Source of the DNA: Thiothrix fructosivorans
GTDB taxonomy: Bacteria; Pseudomonadota; Gammaproteobacteria; Thiotrichales; Thiotrichaceae
Direction of reading: 5' to 3'
Assembly: GCF_017349355.1 (NCBI RefSeq)
Contig: NZ_JAFMPM010000006.1
Span: forward strand, 186,001-250,000
Length of the DNA: 64,000 nucleotides
Below, piece by piece: positions 27,754 to 37,304 of this stretch (the first letter of the stretch is position 1; each line of letters begins with the position of its first letter). The notes beneath the pieces were generated by a model that was not told where the DNA came from, did not search any database, and saw only the letters and a program-made list of their open reading frames with translations. The position numbers were made by a program, and so were the translations under genes.

Positions 27754-30700
27754 ATGTTCGGAAGCAAAAAACCTACACCTCCTACCGTCAAGTACCCCGG
27801 TACACGCATGGCAATGGACGGCAACGCCGCCGTCATCATGTGCGAACGCGAGGCATCCGACGCGGCAGGTGCATACCCGATTACCCCTTCCACCCAGATG
27901 GGCGAATACTGGGCGGAAGAAGTCGCGAAAGGTCACATCAATAACGCCGGTCAGCCGTTGATTTTCGTTGAACCGGAATCCGAACACGCGGCAGCAGCCG
28001 TCACGGCAGGTATGTCGATGACGGGCTTGCGGGCAACCAACTTTTCATCGGCACAAGGCGTGGCATTCATGCACGAATCCTTATATGCCGCCGTCGGTAA
28101 ACGTCTGCCTTACGTGTTGAATATCGGTTGCCGCGCCATTACCAAAGCCAGCCTCAACGTACACTGCGGGCATGATGACTACCACTGCATCGACGACACC
28201 GGTTTCTTCCAGATTTTTGCCAAGAACGCGCAAGAAGCGGCGGATCTCAACCTGATCGGGCGCAAGATTGCCGAACTCTCCCTGACACCGGCTGCGGTGG
28301 CGCAAGACGGCTTCCTCACCACTCATTTGATCGAACCGCTACAAGTGCCGGAACGCGAACTGATTGCAGAATTCCTCGGCAACCCCGCTGACATGATCGA
28401 CTGCCCGACTCCGGCGCAGGAAATGATTTACGGCCCGAAACGCCGCCGCGTCCCCGAAGTGTGGACAGTGGATAACCCAATGGTGGCGGGTACGGTACAA
28501 AACCAAGATGCCTATATGCAGGCAACGGCGGCACAACGCCCGTACTTCTTCGACCACATCCGCGACCTGTCCGAAAACGTGATGGCGGAATACGCCAGCC
28601 TCACCGGACGCTACTACGGGCGCATTGCCGAATACCGCTGTGATGACGCTGACTACGTGATTCTGGGGCAAGGCAGCATGATCGTGCAGGCGGAAGCGGT
28701 TGCTGATTACCTGCGTGAAACCCGCAAGCTCAAAGTGGGCGTGATCAACCTCACCATGTACCGCCCGTTCCCCGGTGATTTGATCAGCAAAGCCTTGCAA
28801 GGCAAAAAAGGCTGCGTGGTGCTGGAACGTACCGACCAACCACTGGCAGAAGATTTGCCGGTGATGCGTGAAGTCCGCGCTGCCCTCACCAAAAGCATGG
28901 AAAACGGTTTCGCGGCGCGGGGCGAACTGCCTTACCCGCTGTATGCTAACTACAAAAACGGCGACGCACCCGCCCTCTATTCCGGCTGCTACGGGCTAGG
29001 AAGCCGCGACTTGCAACCGGATGGCATTATCGGCGCTATCGAAAACATGCTGCCCAACGGCAAACACAAGCGTTTCTTCTATCTGGGTATCGACTTCTAC
29101 CGCACCGCCGCGACTCCACGCCAAGAAGTGTATTTCAATGACCTGCTGAGCCGTTACCCGCAAATCAAAGATTTGTCGGTGTATGGCAGCGAAAACCCCA
29201 ACCTGATGCCAAAAGGCTCAATCACCGTGCGGATGCACTCCGTCGGCGGCTGGGGCGCAATCACCACCGGTAAAAACTTGGCGATGACCTTGTACGACCT
29301 GCTCGGTTTCGACATCAAAGCCAACCCCAAATACGGTTCGGAAAAGAAAGGTCAGCCGACCACGTACTACCTCTCTGCTGCTCCTGAACCGATCCGTTTG
29401 AGCTGCGAATACCACTACGTTGACGTGGTGTTGTCGCCCGACCCGAACGTATTCCTACACTCCAACCCGCTGCATGGGCTGGACAAAGGCGGCGTATTCA
29501 TTATTCAAAGCAGTCTGGAAACAGCGGCTGAAGTCTGGGCGCAAATTCCGCGTCAGGCACAGAAATACATCGTGGAACATGACATCCGCATCTTCTACCT
29601 CGACGGATTCAAGATTGCGCGGGAAGAAGCCTCCAACGCCGAACTGCAATTCCGTATGCAGGGTAACGCTTTCCAAGGCGCATTCTTCGCCGCATCGCCG
29701 TTGATGGCGCGTAACAATATGACCCGCGACACGCTGTTCTCTGCTATCGAAAAGCAGTTGCTGGACAAGTTCGGCAAAAAAGGCGCACGGGTCGTGGAAG
29801 ACAACCTCAAAGTGGTACGCCGTGGCTTCGATGAAATCGTCGAAATCACTGACAAGCCAGTCGGCTTGACACCGGAAGCGGTGCGCAAACAAGCCAGCTC
29901 CTTGCCGCTCATGCTCAAGCAATTGCCAGAAGGCGACGGGCGCATTTCCGACATCCACCGTTTCTGGGAACAGACCGGCAACTTCTACATCGAGGGCAAA
30001 GGCAACGGCAACCTTGCTGACCCGTACATGGCGTTGAGCTTGATGCCGGTGGCGACGGGTGTCTATCGCGACATGACCCAAATCCGCTTCGAGTATCCTG
30101 AATACAAGCCGGAAAACTGCACCGCTTGCGGTAACTGCTACAGCGTGTGCCCGGATAGCGCGATTCCGGGGCTGGTGAATTCTGTCAGCGATGTATTCAA
30201 CTCCGCCATTATGACCATCGAACGCGGCGGCAACCCGACCCGTTTCTTGCGCCGTGAAGTGCGTACCGTCGAAAAGAAACTGCGTGACTTGATTGACCAA
30301 AACGGCGAAGCCGCCAACGTCAGCCAATTGATCGACCACGCAGTACTGGAAACGCTGGCAGAATCCCCGCTGGAAGGCAAAGAGAAAGAGAGTCTGGAGC
30401 GCGAATTCAGCCGCTTGCTCGCCACTATCGGTGATTTCCGCTTTGCTATTACCAAGCCTTACTACTCTACCCGTGAGAAAAAGGCGAAAGGCAGTGGTGG
30501 CTTGTTCTCCGTGACCCTCAACCCCAACACCTGTAAAGGCTGTATGGAATGCGTCAAGGTCTGTGAAGACGGTGCATTGGTAGCCGCCCCGCAAACCGAA
30601 ACCAGCGTGGAGCGGATGCGCAAAGAATGGAAATTCTGGGTCGACCTGCCTACGACCAGCCCAGAATTCAGCCGCATTGACAGTCTGGATGAAAAAGTCG

Positions 30701-32676
30701 GCGCACTCGAAACCCTGTTGCTCGACAAGCATAACTACCAAGGCATGGTGGCGGGTGATGGCGCGTGCTTGGGTTGCGGCGAAAAAACCAGTATCCACCT
30801 GTTCACCAGTACCGTGACCGCACTGATGCAACCACGGGTACAACAGCATTTAGCCAAGCTCGATGACCTGATCAGCAAGCTGGAAACCAAGGTACGCATG
30901 ATGCTCGCCAGCAACATCGACCTCGGTAACACCAGTGCCTTGCGCAGTGCCATTGACAGCAATCAGGAAAACGACCTGACGCTGGGTGTGCTGTCGCATT
31001 CACTGGAAGCTAACAGCAAAACCAACCCGCTGGATCAGCAATGGCTGAAAGATGTCACCAAGCTGCTGGATGCTTTGCGTGACCTGAAGTGGAAATACAC
31101 CGACGGTCAAACCAAGCAAGGGCGTGCCTCAATGGGGATTATCAACTCCACTGGCTGTACGTCGGTGTGGGGCGCAACCTTCCCGTTCAGCCCGTACCCA
31201 TTCCCGTGGGCCAACCATTTGTTCCAAGACTCCCCGTCAATGGCGATGGGTATTTTTGAAGGTCACATGGCGAAAATGGCGGATGGTTTCCGCACCATCC
31301 GCAAAGCCGAACTGATCCTCAGCGACAGCTACAACCCGGCAACGCATGACAGTTTCTTCACCTACTTCGACTGGAAACAGTTCAACGATGAAGAATGGCA
31401 TCTGTGCCCGCCCGTCGTAGCCGTCGGTGGTGACGGCGCGATGTATGACATCGGCTTCCAAAACCTGTCGCGGGCGTTAATGTCCGGCGTGCCGGTCAAA
31501 GTGCTGGTGCTGGATACGCAAGTGTATTCCAACACCGGTGGTCAGGCGTGTACTTCCGGCTTTATCGGGCAGGTGTCCGACATGGCGCCTTACGGCAAGT
31601 CACGCAAAGGTAAGTCAGAAATCCGCAAGGAAATGAGCCTGATTGGCATGGCGCACCGCACCTCGTTTGTGCTGCAAAGCTCCATTTCCAATATGACGCA
31701 TTTGATCGAAGGCTTCATCGACGGTCTGAACAGCCGCCGCCCTGCCTTGTTCAACATCTACGCGGTATGCCAACCCGAACACGGCGTGGCAGATGACGCA
31801 TCCGAACTGCAAAGCAAGCTGGCGGTGGAATCCCGTGCTTACCCGCTGTTCCGCTTCGACCCCGACGCAGGCGAAACCTTGCAAGATTGCACGACCCTCG
31901 AAGGCAATCCGTCCATCGACACCGACTGGCCGACTTACACGCTGGAATACACCGACGAAAAAGGCAAAACCGCCAGCATGAAAGTGCCGATGACCTTTGC
32001 TGACTTCGCCCTGACCGAAGGCCGTTTCCGCAAGAGCTTCCGCAAAGCCCCGCCGGAAACCTGGAACGACAATATGGTGCAATTGCACGAGTTCCTCGAC
32101 ATGGATGCGGATGCACGCGAAGGCATGTTCCCGTACATCTGGGCAGTCGACAGCAAAAACCGCCTGATGCGCGTCTTGGTAGCGGAAGAGCTGGTGAAAT
32201 CCACCGAAGAACGCCGCCGTTTCTGGCATCAACTCAAGTCCCTGACGGGCGTGGATCAAGTCGTCGATCTGGATGCCATCAAGCTGCAAGCCAAAGCCGA
32301 AGTTGCACAGCAATTGACAGCTACCCTGATGGGCATGGCAGTGGGTAGTGTACCGGCGGGCTTGCTGGCAAGTGGTGGCAATGGTGCGCTGCCAGCGGCG
32401 GGTGGAGCGGTGGCTAACGCGGGCAGTTACGAACCAGTGTGGGTCGATACCCCGGAATGTACCGCTTGTGACGAGTGCATCAATATCAATGCAGGCATTT
32501 TCGGCTACAACGATGCCAAGAAGGTGATTGTCCTCAATCCAGCGGGCGGCCCTTTCAAAGACATCGTGAAGGCAGCGGAAAAATGCACGGCAGGTTGCAT
32601 CCACCCCGGTACGCCGTCCAACCCGAACGAAGCGGGCGTGGACAAACTGGTAGCGCGGGCTGCGAAATACCAATAA
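27754..32676 (+). CDS. oversize pyruvate:ferredoxin/flavodoxin oxidoreductase
   Basis: A 1640-residue single-chain 2-oxoacid:acceptor oxidoreductase; common PFOR/NifJ enzymes have about 1170-1230. Order: alpha-like domain with AYPITPSTQM (from residue ~40), domain II, gamma domain (MHSVGGWGAITTGK), a two-cluster ferredoxin domain (CTACGNCYSVC from Cys789; CKGCMECVKVC from Cys927), then the TPP-binding beta domain (GDGACLGCGEK from Gly1001; GGDGAMYDIGFQNL). The two clusters are about 80 residues further apart than in standard PFOR, and the beta domain has an insert rich in helix-forming residues. A C-terminal extension carries another cysteine set: CTACDEC at 1569-1575 and CTAGC near 1611. It interconverts pyruvate + CoA with acetyl-CoA + CO2 + reduced ferredoxin. 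GAGAGG precedes the start. Sandwiched between rnfB and rnfC, it likely feeds or draws on Rnf. Confidence 0.9.
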   Translation: MFGSKKPTPPTVKYPGTRMAMDGNAAVIMCEREASDAAGAYPITPSTQMGEYWAEEVAKGHINNAGQPLIFVEPESEHAAAAVTAGMSMTGLRATNFSSAQGVAFMHESLYAAVGKRLPYVLNIGCRAITKASLNVHCGHDDYHCIDDTGFFQIFAKNAQEAADLNLIGRKIAELSLTPAAVAQDGFLTTHLIEPLQVPERELIAEFLGNPADMIDCPTPAQEMIYGPKRRRVPEVWTVDNPMVAGTVQNQDAYMQATAAQRPYFFDHIRDLSENVMAEYASLTGRYYGRIAEYRCDDADYVILGQGSMIVQAEAVADYLRETRKLKVGVINLTMYRPFPGDLISKALQGKKGCVVLERTDQPLAEDLPVMREVRAALTKSMENGFAARGELPYPLYANYKNGDAPALYSGCYGLGSRDLQPDGIIGAIENMLPNGKHKRFFYLGIDFYRTAATPRQEVYFNDLLSRYPQIKDLSVYGSENPNLMPKGSITVRMHSVGGWGAITTGKNLAMTLYDLLGFDIKANPKYGSEKKGQPTTYYLSAAPEPIRLSCEYHYVDVVLSPDPNVFLHSNPLHGLDKGGVFIIQSSLETAAEVWAQIPRQAQKYIVEHDIRIFYLDGFKIAREEASNAELQFRMQGNAFQGAFFAASPLMARNNMTRDTLFSAIEKQLLDKFGKKGARVVEDNLKVVRRGFDEIVEITDKPVGLTPEAVRKQASSLPLMLKQLPEGDGRISDIHRFWEQTGNFYIEGKGNGNLADPYMALSLMPVATGVYRDMTQIRFEYPEYKPENCTACGNCYSVCPDSAIPGLVNSVSDVFNSAIMTIERGGNPTRFLRREVRTVEKKLRDLIDQNGEAANVSQLIDHAVLETLAESPLEGKEKESLEREFSRLLATIGDFRFAITKPYYSTREKKAKGSGGLFSVTLNPNTCKGCMECVKVCEDGALVAAPQTETSVERMRKEWKFWVDLPTTSPEFSRIDSLDEKVGALETLLLDKHNYQGMVAGDGACLGCGEKTSIHLFTSTVTALMQPRVQQHLAKLDDLISKLETKVRMMLASNIDLGNTSALRSAIDSNQENDLTLGVLSHSLEANSKTNPLDQQWLKDVTKLLDALRDLKWKYTDGQTKQGRASMGIINSTGCTSVWGATFPFSPYPFPWANHLFQDSPSMAMGIFEGHMAKMADGFRTIRKAELILSDSYNPATHDSFFTYFDWKQFNDEEWHLCPPVVAVGGDGAMYDIGFQNLSRALMSGVPVKVLVLDTQVYSNTGGQACTSGFIGQVSDMAPYGKSRKGKSEIRKEMSLIGMAHRTSFVLQSSISNMTHLIEGFIDGLNSRRPALFNIYAVCQPEHGVADDASELQSKLAVESRAYPLFRFDPDAGETLQDCTTLEGNPSIDTDWPTYTLEYTDEKGKTASMKVPMTFADFALTEGRFRKSFRKAPPETWNDNMVQLHEFLDMDADAREGMFPYIWAVDSKNRLMRVLVAEELVKSTEERRRFWHQLKSLTGVDQVVDLDAIKLQAKAEVAQQLTATLMGMAVGSVPAGLLASGGNGALPAAGGAVANAGSYEPVWVDTPECTACDECININAGIFGYNDAKKVIVLNPAGGPFKDIVKAAEKCTAGCIHPGTPSNPNEAGVDKLVARAAKYQ

Positions 32677-32694
32677 TGTGATGTCGTGGTCATA

Positions 32695-32759
32695 TGTAGG
32701 GGCAGACCCCCGTGTCTGCCCTCTTCCAAGAAGGGCAATCACGGGGGATTGCCCCTACA
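32695..32759. repeat. 65-bp palindromic repeat with two internal hairpins
   Basis: Ends are TGTAGGGGCA and TGCCCCTACA, perfect 10-bp inverted repeats. Inside are two more stems, GGGCAGAC/GTCTGCCC and GGGCAATC/GATTGCCC, so the transcript could fold as a cloverleaf. It lies between the PFOR and rnfC genes within the operon. It looks like a nonautonomous mobile or REP/MITE-type element; it might also act as an RNA processing or stability site between two genes of different expression level. Confidence 0.75.
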
Positions 32760-32790
32760 TCGGCCTACCGTAACGTAACAGGTGACAACC

Positions 32791-34152
32791 ATGCTTGCTC
32801 TGTTTGATAAATTCCGCAAAGGTCACTTTGCACACGGGGTGCATCCGCACTACCACAAGGAAACGACGCAAGGGAAAGCCATCAAGCGGCTGCCTTTCGC
32901 GCCGCGCCTGATCGTGCCGGTGTCGCAGCACATCGGCGCACCCGCCAAACCCGTGGTCAAGGTGGGTGAGGAAGTGCTGCGCGGGCAAGTGATTGCCGAG
33001 GCAAACGGGTTTATGTCCGTCCCCGTCCACGCGCCAGCCACGGGTGTGGTCAGTGATATTGGGCTAATGCCGAGCGCGGCAGGCCCTAAAACGCTTGCCA
33101 TCGTGATTGATGTGTACAAGGGTGATTCGCAGCAAGTGCACTACAGCGATCCGGTAACGCTGGAAAGGCTGTCACGGGATGAACTGCTCCAGCGCGTCCA
33201 AGCCACTGGCATGGTCGGGCTGGGCGGTGCGGCTTTCCCCTCGCACGTCAAACTGCGCGTTCCCGAAGGCAAAGCCGCGCACACGCTGGTGATCAATGGC
33301 TGCGAATGCGAGCCTTACCTCACCTGCGACCATCGGGTAATGCTGGAAGACCCGGAAGCCTTGCTGCAAGGTATCCGTTACGTCCTCAACATTTTGGGCG
33401 CAAGCAAAGCCATTGTCGGCATCGAAGACAATAAAGCCGATGCTGCTGAAGCAATCAAAGCCAAGCTCAAGCCCGATGACCCGATCACGGTGGAACTGGT
33501 GGAAACCAAGTACCCCCAAGGGGCGGAAAAGATGCTGCTGAAATCGCTGTTGGGCATCGAAGTTCCTGCTGGCGGCTTGCCCATCGACCTCGGCATTGTG
33601 GTCAACAATGTCGGCACGGTGGCGCAACTCGGCAAACTGCTGCCGCAAGGCGAAGGCTTGATTGAGCGCGTCGTTACCGTCACCGGTTCTAATATCGAGA
33701 AGGCGGGGAATTACCTCATCCCAATTGGCACACCCGTGCGCTTCATCCTCGAACAGCTCGGCATTACGGCGGGGCATGACGAGATTATCCTCGGCGGCCC
33801 CATGATGGGCATGGCGCTGGCATCGCTGGATGTACCGATTACCAAAGGCACGTCCGGTTTGCTGATCTTTAAGGAACGCACCTTCATTGATAAGCAGGGC
33901 GAACAGAGCGGCACGGTATTCCCTTGCATCAAATGCGGGCGCTGCGTGGATGCTTGCCCGATGTACCTCAATCCGGCGCAAATGGGTTGGCTGGCGGGCA
34001 GCCGCGAATACGGGCAGATGGAAAGCGATTTCCACCTCAACAGTTGTTTTGAATGCGGCTGTTGTAGCTTTGTGTGCCCGTCGAATATCCCGCTGGTGCA
34101 ATATTTCCGCATTGCCAAGAGCGTCAACCGTGAAATGAAGGGGAAAGCATGA
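32791..34152 (+). CDS. rnfC: RnfC, NADH-binding subunit of the Rnf complex
   Basis: A 453-residue RnfC lacking the long Ala-rich tail of E. coli RsxC. It has the N-terminal barrel-sandwich domain (HPHYHKETTQGKAI), the flavin/NADH-binding GMVGLGGAAFPSHVK region and two 4Fe-4S motifs (CIKCGRCVDACP; CFECGCCSFVCP) near the end. It transfers electrons between NADH and the membrane part of Rnf. ATG 32791 is chosen over GTG 32782 because AGG lies 8 bases upstream. Overlaps rnfD by 4 bases. Confidence 0.93.
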   Translation: MLALFDKFRKGHFAHGVHPHYHKETTQGKAIKRLPFAPRLIVPVSQHIGAPAKPVVKVGEEVLRGQVIAEANGFMSVPVHAPATGVVSDIGLMPSAAGPKTLAIVIDVYKGDSQQVHYSDPVTLERLSRDELLQRVQATGMVGLGGAAFPSHVKLRVPEGKAAHTLVINGCECEPYLTCDHRVMLEDPEALLQGIRYVLNILGASKAIVGIEDNKADAAEAIKAKLKPDDPITVELVETKYPQGAEKMLLKSLLGIEVPAGGLPIDLGIVVNNVGTVAQLGKLLPQGEGLIERVVTVTGSNIEKAGNYLIPIGTPVRFILEQLGITAGHDEIILGGPMMGMALASLDVPITKGTSGLLIFKERTFIDKQGEQSGTVFPCIKCGRCVDACPMYLNPAQMGWLAGSREYGQMESDFHLNSCFECGCCSFVCPSNIPLVQYFRIAKSVNREMKGKA

Positions 34153-35201
34153 GCCAGAAACCTATTGTTCTGCACACCGCGCCGCATGTAAAAAAGCCGC
34201 AGGATGTGCCGATGATCATGCGCAACGTGGTGTATGCACTGCTGCCGATCGTGGCGTTTGCGGTGTACCAGTTCGGTATCAGCGTGTTGCTGCTGACCAT
34301 TGTGGTAGTACTCAGTTGCCTTGGGACGGAACGCTTTTTCAACTGGATGAGCGACAAGCCCAGCAGTTTGAATGACTGGTCGTCCACCATTACCGGCTTA
34401 TTGCTGGCATTGACCCTGCCACCCGGCTTCCCGCTGTGGATGGGGGCGGTGGCGGCGTTCGCGGGTGTTGCCATTGCCAAGGTGGTGTTCGGCGGGATTG
34501 GTTACAACGTGTTCAATCCGGCATTGGCGGGACGGGCATTTGTGCAAGCGGCGTTTCCGGTAGCGATTACGACGTGGACACCTGCGTTTTTCAGCGGACG
34601 TTTTACCGAGTTTGTGCCTTCCACCTTGACCTCGCCCCTGATGATGCCGCCCGAAACGGCGGAATGGGTGAAACAAGTTGCCGTGGATGGTTTCAGCGGG
34701 GCGACCCCGTTGGGTATGATGAAATTCCAGTCTATTTCAACCCCGACAGCGGATTTATTGTTGGGGACGGTAGCGGGTTCGGCGGGGGAAACGTCAGCGC
34801 TGCTGATCTTGCTGTGTGGGGCGTATCTGATTGCCCGCAAGATGATGAATTGGCAGATTCCTGCGTGGATTTTCGTCGGAGTCATTATCACCTCTGGGGT
34901 GTTGTACCTGATTAACCCAGACAAATATGCCGACCCGATGTTCATGCTGTTCTCCGGTGGCTTGATGCTGGGGGCAATGTTCATGGCTTCCGACATGGTG
35001 GGTTCGCCACTGACACCCAAGGGCGTGATGATCTACGGCTTGCTGATCGGTTTCCTCACCGTGCTGATCCGCCAGTTCGGGAGTTTGTCGGAAGGCATTA
35101 TGTACGCCATTTTGCTGGGCAATGCGATGACACCGCTGATTGATACGTGGACACAACCACGCCTGTTTGGTGCACAACCGAAAAAGGGGAAATCCGCATG
35201 A
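34149..35201 (+). CDS. rnfD: RnfD membrane subunit
   Basis: A 350-residue polytopic membrane protein of the RnfD/NqrB family. The sequence DGFSGATPLGMM holds the SGAT motif whose threonine receives FMN covalently from ApbE. About nine to ten hydrophobic segments are visible. Part of the ion-pumping electron path of Rnf. Overlaps both rnfC and rnfG by ATGA. Confidence 0.93.
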   Translation: MSQKPIVLHTAPHVKKPQDVPMIMRNVVYALLPIVAFAVYQFGISVLLLTIVVVLSCLGTERFFNWMSDKPSSLNDWSSTITGLLLALTLPPGFPLWMGAVAAFAGVAIAKVVFGGIGYNVFNPALAGRAFVQAAFPVAITTWTPAFFSGRFTEFVPSTLTSPLMMPPETAEWVKQVAVDGFSGATPLGMMKFQSISTPTADLLLGTVAGSAGETSALLILLCGAYLIARKMMNWQIPAWIFVGVIITSGVLYLINPDKYADPMFMLFSGGLMLGAMFMASDMVGSPLTPKGVMIYGLLIGFLTVLIRQFGSLSEGIMYAILLGNAMTPLIDTWTQPRLFGAQPKKGKSA

Positions 35202-35857
35202 GTGGGAATACCAGTACGTCAATGATTGTCACCTTGGGGTTTGTCACTGCGCTGTCCGGTTTCCTGATCGTGACGGCGTATCAAACCACCAAACCGGCGA
35301 TTGAGGAAAACAAACGCTTGCGCATCCAGCAAACGGTGCTGGAAGTCATCAAGGGCGCGACCGCTTATAAGCCTTTCGTGATCACCGCCAACGGTGACTT
35401 GCTGGAGGCTACCCCTGACCTGAAAGGCACGAATGTGTACGCTGGTTACGACGCACAAGGCAAACTGATGGGTTTGGCGGCGGAAGGTCGGGCGCAGGGT
35501 TATTCCGGTTCGGTAGAAACCATTTACGCTTATTCGCCCGCCTGTGAGTGCATCACCGGCGTCAAGGTCATTAAGCAGACCGAAACACCGGGGCTGGGCG
35601 ACAAGGTGATTACCAACAAGGATTTCGTCGCCAACTTTGAAAAGCTGGATGCCAAACTGGATGCAGCAGGCAAAGCCTTAGCCAACGCCATTGTCACGGT
35701 CAAACACGGTTCTAAAAAGAACCCATGGGAAGTGGACGCGATCAGTGGTGCAACCATTTCTTCCCGCGCCATTGCCAAAGGGCTGAACGGCAGCGCCCAA
35801 GAAGTGCTGCCCAAAGTTGTGCCACTGCTGTCGACCATTGAAGGAGCGAAGCCATGA
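35198..35857 (+). CDS. rnfG: RnfG, FMN-binding subunit
   Basis: A 219-residue protein with one N-terminal membrane helix and a periplasmic FMN-binding domain; the flavinylation motif is DAISGATISSRA near residue 180. The ATG at 35198, overlapping the rnfD stop and preceded by AAGGGG, is preferred to the GTG at 35147. Works with RnfD in moving electrons across the membrane. Confidence 0.92.
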   Translation: MSGNTSTSMIVTLGFVTALSGFLIVTAYQTTKPAIEENKRLRIQQTVLEVIKGATAYKPFVITANGDLLEATPDLKGTNVYAGYDAQGKLMGLAAEGRAQGYSGSVETIYAYSPACECITGVKVIKQTETPGLGDKVITNKDFVANFEKLDAKLDAAGKALANAIVTVKHGSKKNPWEVDAISGATISSRAIAKGLNGSAQEVLPKVVPLLSTIEGAKP

Positions 35858-36510
35858 GCCTGATCAAGCAGGATGACACCATTACCGTCGACACCTTCAT
35901 GGAAGGCATCTGGCGCGAAAATCCGGTGTTCGTGATGATGTTGGGGATGTGCCCAACCCTCGCCGTTACCACCTCCGCCATCAACGCGCTGGGTATGGGG
36001 GCTGCCACCACCTTCGTGCTGATTGCCTCCAGCCTGCTGGTATCGCTGTTCCGCAACCTGATTCCGGCGGGAGTGCGAATTGCCACCTACATCGTGATTA
36101 TTGCCACCTTCGTGACGTTGGTGGATTACATCATGCAGGCGTACAGCCAAGCGTTGTATGCGGCAATGGGCGCGTTCATCCAGCTCATCGTGGTCAACTG
36201 CATCATTCTGGGACGGGCAGAAGCCTGTGCCTCACGCAACAAACCGCTCAAATCAATGGTGAATGCAGCGGGCATGGGGCTGGGTTTCACCCTCGCGCTG
36301 CTGTGTCTGGGTGGGGTGCGCGAAATCCTCGGCAACGGTTCGCTGTTTGGTTTGCCGCTGTTCGGGGAACATTTCCAGCCGTGGGTCATTATGGTGCTGC
36401 CAGCCGGTGGTTTTCTGGTATTGGCGGGCTGGCTGATCCTGTTTGAGTGGCTGAAACTGCGCAAGCAAGGGCGATCACAGCAAGTCGGAGGAGCCGTGCA
36501 TGAACACTGA
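35854..36510 (+). CDS. rnfE: RnfE membrane subunit
   Basis: A 218-residue protein of the RnfE/NqrD family with six membrane segments (MEGIWRENPVFVMMLGMCPTL at the start is the family hallmark). With RnfA it forms the membrane core that holds an intramembrane 2Fe-2S cluster, coordinated by cysteines such as the one in MCPTL and in NCIILGRAEA. Overlaps rnfG by 4 and rnfA by 11 bases. Confidence 0.93.
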   Translation: MSLIKQDDTITVDTFMEGIWRENPVFVMMLGMCPTLAVTTSAINALGMGAATTFVLIASSLLVSLFRNLIPAGVRIATYIVIIATFVTLVDYIMQAYSQALYAAMGAFIQLIVVNCIILGRAEACASRNKPLKSMVNAAGMGLGFTLALLCLGGVREILGNGSLFGLPLFGEHFQPWVIMVLPAGGFLVLAGWLILFEWLKLRKQGRSQQVGGAVHEH

Positions 36511-37084
36511 TAGCGTTACCTTTATTTTTTTCAACTCGGTGCTGGCGAACAACTTCGTGCTGGCGATGTTCCTCGGTCTGTGCCCGTTCCTTGGAGTATC
36601 CGGCAAGCTGAATACTGCCGTGCCGATGGGTTTGGCAACCACCTTCGTTATGCTGGTGAGTTCGATCTGCGCCTATTTCCTCAATGAATTGCTGGTCGCG
36701 TTTAATATCGAATACCTGCGCCTGATCAGCTACATCGTGGTCATTGCATCCTCCGTGCAATTGGTGGAAATGGCGATGAAGAAACTCAGCCCGGCACTGT
36801 TCCGCGCACTGGGGATTTTCTTGCCATTGATTACCACTAACTGCGCGGTGCTGGGTGTGGCGTTGTTCCAGACTTCGCGTGAATACGACTTTGTGCAATC
36901 GGTGGCGTTTGCCGGGGGCGCGGGTACGGGGTTCATCCTCGCACTGGTGCTGATGGCAGGCTTGCGGGAGCGGCTGGCACTGGCGAAAGTGCCGAGCGTG
37001 ACACAAGGGGCTGCCTTGAGCCTGATGATCGGGGCATTGCTGTCAATGGCATTCATGGGATTTGCAGGCTTGGGAGCAGAATGA
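36500..37084 (+). CDS. rnfA: RnfA membrane subunit
   Basis: A 194-residue six-helix protein of the RnfA/NqrE family; motifs NNFVLAMFLGLCPFLGVS and TNCAVLGVALF contain the cluster-ligand cysteines. It pairs with RnfE. GGAGGAG at about 36487 supports the start. The stop overlaps a short gene for a Cys/His-rich membrane protein. Confidence 0.93.
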   Translation: MNTDSVTFIFFNSVLANNFVLAMFLGLCPFLGVSGKLNTAVPMGLATTFVMLVSSICAYFLNELLVAFNIEYLRLISYIVVIASSVQLVEMAMKKLSPALFRALGIFLPLITTNCAVLGVALFQTSREYDFVQSVAFAGGAGTGFILALVLMAGLRERLALAKVPSVTQGAALSLMIGALLSMAFMGFAGLGAE

Positions 37085-37290
37085 TGCGGGATTATTTGAT
37101 TGCAATGCTGGTGATTCCGGCGTTATTCGGCGCGTGGATTGTGGTGCAACGCATCGTGCGTGAGTTTGCTTTGCGCCACCCCGAATTGGGGCCACCACGG
37201 GAGGAAGGGGGCGGCTGCGGGTCGTCGTGTGGGTGCAGCGGCAAAAAGGCGTGCAAGAACCGCGACAACCATGACCACCACCATCATTAA
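37081..37290 (+). CDS. small Cys/His-rich single-helix membrane protein following rnfA
   Basis: A 69-residue protein with one N-terminal hydrophobic helix (residues 5-23), a short linker and a tail CGSSCGCSGKKACK (Cys46, 50, 52, 58) ending in HDHHHH. The reading frame overlaps rnfA by four bases (ATGATG start), and the flavoprotein gene starts 15 bases after its end, so it is a true operon member. The layout (one helix plus a four-cysteine tail) recalls NqrM, which delivers iron to the NqrD/NqrE cluster of the related Na+-NQR, although the sequences are not obviously alike. I infer a role in building the RnfA/RnfE iron-sulfur centre or in metal binding; neither is proven. FeoB-associated Cys-rich proteins are an alternative relation. 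Confidence 0.72.
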   Translation: MMRDYLIAMLVIPALFGAWIVVQRIVREFALRHPELGPPREEGGGCGSSCGCSGKKACKNRDNHDHHHH

Positions 37291-37304
37291 TGAGAGAGGA
37301 TTTT

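Noticed and set aside
29455-30849. Long minus-strand open frame (464 codons) opposite the PFOR gene
   Set aside because: It mirrors a highly conserved coding strand, has no recognisable domain or ribosome site, and is a GC-driven antisense shadow. The same holds for 31615-32742 and 33172-34101.
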